Source: Deltaproteobacteria bacterium (GTDB lineage: Bacteria > Myxococcota > Myxococcia > Myxococcales > SZAS-1). Taken from it: DNA of 36,076 bases. Positions within the stretch are counted from its first letter, which is position 1. Each line of letters opens with the position of its first letter. The DNA lies in NCBI GenBank assembly GCA_018266075.1, contig JAFEBB010000076.1:1-36076 (forward strand), in the 5' to 3' direction. Below the pieces are notes generated by a model. That model was given only the letters and a program-made list of their open reading frames with translations, was not told the DNA's origin and searched no databases. Position numbers and translations under genes: made by a program. Positions 35,101 through 36,076 of the stretch are shown piece after piece.

Positions 35101-36076
35101 GCATCGCCTCCAGCGGCGTGGCCTCCGTCGACGTGACCTTCGCGCCCGTGCAGGCCGACGGATCGTGTGGCACCGCCGTCTCCAACGGCACCGCCACCGT
35201 GAACGGCGGCACGTACAGCTTCCAGTCGCCGAGCGCGCTGGTGCACGCCGCGGCCTGCGCGCCCTACTGCGTGACCGCCACCGGCCAGGACGCCTCCGGC
35301 AACTCGGCGACCGCGTTCGACCGCTTCACCCACTGCAACGCGGCGACCTCCAGCAACTCGCCGATGTCGGTCACCGCGAGCGACGACGGCTCGGGCGGCG
35401 TGAACGCCAGCGGCCAGGCGCCGAGCAGCGCGAGCAACGTGGCCGTCACCATCACCAGCACCGACGCCAACGGCAACTGCACGCTCAACGTGGTCGCCAC
35501 CGGCAACGCGAGCGTGAGCGGCAACGCCTGGTCCACCGACGCCGGCACCGGCCTGGCGCCCGGCACGTACTGCGTGACCGCGACGGCGCAGTCGGGCTCG
35601 AGCACCCTCGCCAGCGCCGGCACGCGCGTGACCATCGTGGCCACCACCACCTCCACCAGCGGCAGCAGCGGCTCGACGTCGACCACCGCGTCGTCCAGCG
35701 GCTCGGGCTCAGGCTCGACCGGCACCACCGCGACCACCGCCACGGTGACCACGGCCAGCTCCGGCAGCGGCTCCGGATCCACGGGCGTCAACGCCTCCGG
35801 CAGCGGCTCCGGATCGACCGGCACCAGCGGATCCGGAAGCGGATCCGGATCCACGGGCGTCAACGCCTCGGGCAGCGGCTCGGGCTCCGGCAGCGGATCC
35901 GGATCGACTGGCGTCAGCAACTCCAGCAGCGGTTCGGGCTCCGGCAGCGGCTCGGGCTCGGGCTCCACCGGCGTCAGCAACTCCGGCAGCAGCTCCGGCT
36001 CCACGGGCGTCAGCAACTCCAGCAGCAGCTCCGGCTCCTCAGGCGCCAGCAACTCCGGCAGCAGCTCCGGCTCCTC
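32196..36076 (+). CDS. Very large secreted repeat protein, adhesin-like (3' end outside window)
   Basis: The frame is open from ATG 32196 (GGAGGAATT upstream) to the window end, at least 1293 aa. A signal peptide (MSGRYATWALAAAAILSFSG...ARA, about 1-25) is followed by a Cys-rich segment (about 35-75) and a Gly-rich beta-helix-like region (about 115-310). Then come Ig-like beta-sandwich repeats from about 338 to 1145. Five repeats share a motif of the form G(T/S)YC-x-A-T-x2-D-x2-GN, seen as DGTYCAKATVQD, DGSYCVIASATD, AGTYCVALTATD, APYCVTATGQD and PGTYCVTATAQS. From about 1148 the protein is almost only Ser, Gly and Thr with recurring GSTGV(N/S). This resembles bacterial Ig-like surface adhesins. 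The C-terminal anchor lies beyond the window. Confidence 0.85.
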   Translation, partial: MSGRYATWALAAAAILSFSGTARAQSISWTLVGGNATCAATGGCACPTAPQMTCAGATCTLSGDVTCDTGTAGDITVGAGVTLAVTPWSSTATSQGQLNLHALHGTISVAAGAVIDANSAGYAGTPGNACTGGGCVCSATTTCQNGNGCGPGFGVGGQCVLDGAGGGGYGGFGGPGSRDNVCGTIDAAGGSPYDPSPSTVTMGSAGGSAGSADNDSGGTGPSGGGAVQLFGQNIVVAGTIQAHGGNGTVVNNDAQGGGAGGGVLLNALAGLTCSSGNALDVRGGNGGSVDDKGGAGGGGRVKIFATVITGTCNFLTAAGTAGCAGGSGTAAVVTNGLLASPVIVSPPTGSTVQSTPTVSGTVDASVCALGTPVVRLMVDGVYEATTATVDCTTNPGTWTFTLPVALAAGNHTIQGYAEVSINGSVMQSPGGNTVTVTVPGTAGLNVTIQVPAAGLYTNAALPTISGVENGSTGRAVSVSVTDSTGNVTNFNTTAQNLGPPRPWSIAAAYTPAAQGLVTIVATVVNGGNTAHDTVAYVYDTVAPVLSVNATPSVGSGSFTFSGNYSDTTSGIKPGTLTVQVCNADCSTGCQAVTVSGGASSYSATTSASPPIPATDGTYCAKATVQDLAGNTATTTTTFTVDKTAPTVTINGGPTLDQSNGNVSGTETDTNPGPVTVTYCTDSCASLAGGPCPAADIDAQVTSAPSGVTWSANPPALADGSYCVIASATDGAGNTGSTTATLTVDTGAPSVSVDPNLGASKTPTTVCIAASDANGISSVTATYTVDGASQGSLTVTQQACTQTNGQPGQYTVTVPAQTGDHTVAVTATATDGAGNSAQSTGSFMSVDQGPVLVLTTPSDPTNAAAPILQGSATSPIAITNATLTIFSGSSCSGTPLATDDVTSSAGGFSAAPWPTTPVPAGTYCVALTATDALGNVSTTTLVITVDPTVPTITVTVSPDPSTDPQPTATGIASSGVASVDVTFAPVQADGSCGTAVSNGTATVNGGTYSFQSPSALVHAAACAPYCVTATGQDASGNSATAFDRFTHCNAATSSNSPMSVTASDDGSGGVNASGQAPSSASNVAVTITSTDANGNCTLNVVATGNASVSGNAWSTDAGTGLAPGTYCVTATAQSGSSTLASAGTRVTIVATTTSTSGSSGSTSTTASSSGSGSGSTGTTATTATVTTASSGSGSGSTGVNASGSGSGSTGTSGSGSGSGSTGVNASGSGSGSGSGSGSTGVSNSSSGSGSGSGSGSGSTGVSNSGSSSGSTGVSNSSSSSGSSGASNSGSSSGS
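35640..36076 (+). repeat. Ser/Gly/Thr low-complexity repeat tract
   Basis: Within the adhesin-like gene, short in-frame units built on GGCTCCGGCAGC/GGATCCGGATCC-like words repeat up to the end of the window. They encode Ser-Gly runs separated by STGV-(N/S)-(A/N)-S. The units are imperfect and vary in length, suggesting repeated slippage. The tract continues past 36076. Confidence 0.85.

Noticed and set aside
23493-35333. An 11.8-kb uninterrupted minus-strand reading frame (3946 codons) across three plus-strand genes
   Set aside because: Its composition is Arg/Gly/Ala/His-rich without domain motifs, and it lies antisense to well-supported genes (amidohydrolase lipoprotein, lhr, adhesin). Such frames arise because GC-rich third positions remove stop codons from the opposite strand.
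35640-36076. Possible CRISPR-like or tandem-repeat array at the window end
   Set aside because: The repeats are short, imperfect and in frame with the large gene, encoding Ser-Gly linker; there are no unique spacers of constant length.

Overview
The window looks like chromosomal DNA of a Myxococcota (delta-proteobacterial, myxobacteria-like) organism. Its genes have very GC-rich third codon positions. It encodes many secreted and lipid-anchored proteins with Ser/Thr/Gly linkers and 'DAG/DGG' tails. It also carries PEGA-domain outer-membrane proteins, an HTH-receiver protein, a hybrid kinase and an HD-GYP protein. The assignment is an inference from style; no rRNA or other phylogenetic marker apart from clpX is present. 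I see no transposase, integrase, CRISPR array or phage module.

Layout. 1-2220: an unrecognised 310-aa helical protein behind a possible sigma-54 promoter with two upstream palindromes, then a lone HNH-like nuclease gene between two similar hairpins. 2220-5250: a stretch of visibly lower GC with a secreted FG-GAP/EXORDIUM-like fusion and a divergent small lipoprotein, ending beside a tRNA-Leu(CAG) gene that has its own promoter and terminator. 5500-10341: a small membrane protein, an HtrA-type protease with two PDZ domains, and a pair of envelope genes (PEGA plus barrel protein, TPR protein). 10328-12555 (minus): a signalling operon of HTH-receiver protein, kinase-like protein with a degenerate receiver, and a small soluble protein. 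12695-14930: a five-haem cytochrome divergent from a porin-like protein. 14927-18280 (minus): a tight operon of AI-2E-family permease, secreted coiled-coil protein, ABC ATPase and ABC-2 permease. 18381-19616 (minus): clpX with its own terminator. 19848-21371: a GAF/HD-GYP c-di-GMP phosphodiesterase. 21390-23381: a zinc-ribbon/beta-propeller membrane protein divergent from a small secreted protein. 23508-27401: a very large lipoprotein with amidohydrolase, thrombospondin type 3 and lamin-tail domains. 27486-32042: full-length Lhr helicase. 32196 to the end: a huge secreted repeat protein whose gene runs off the window.

Taken together the region is mostly envelope and surface biology (proteolysis, barrels, lipoproteins, adhesin, exporter) mixed with signalling and housekeeping genes. 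The strongest candidates for something undescribed are the FG-GAP/EXORDIUM-like fusion with an intact HExxE...TDP motif (2345-4432), the operon pairing an intact HTH-receiver protein with a kinase that has lost the key residues of its receiver (10328-12555), and the amidohydrolase lipoprotein (23508-27401).
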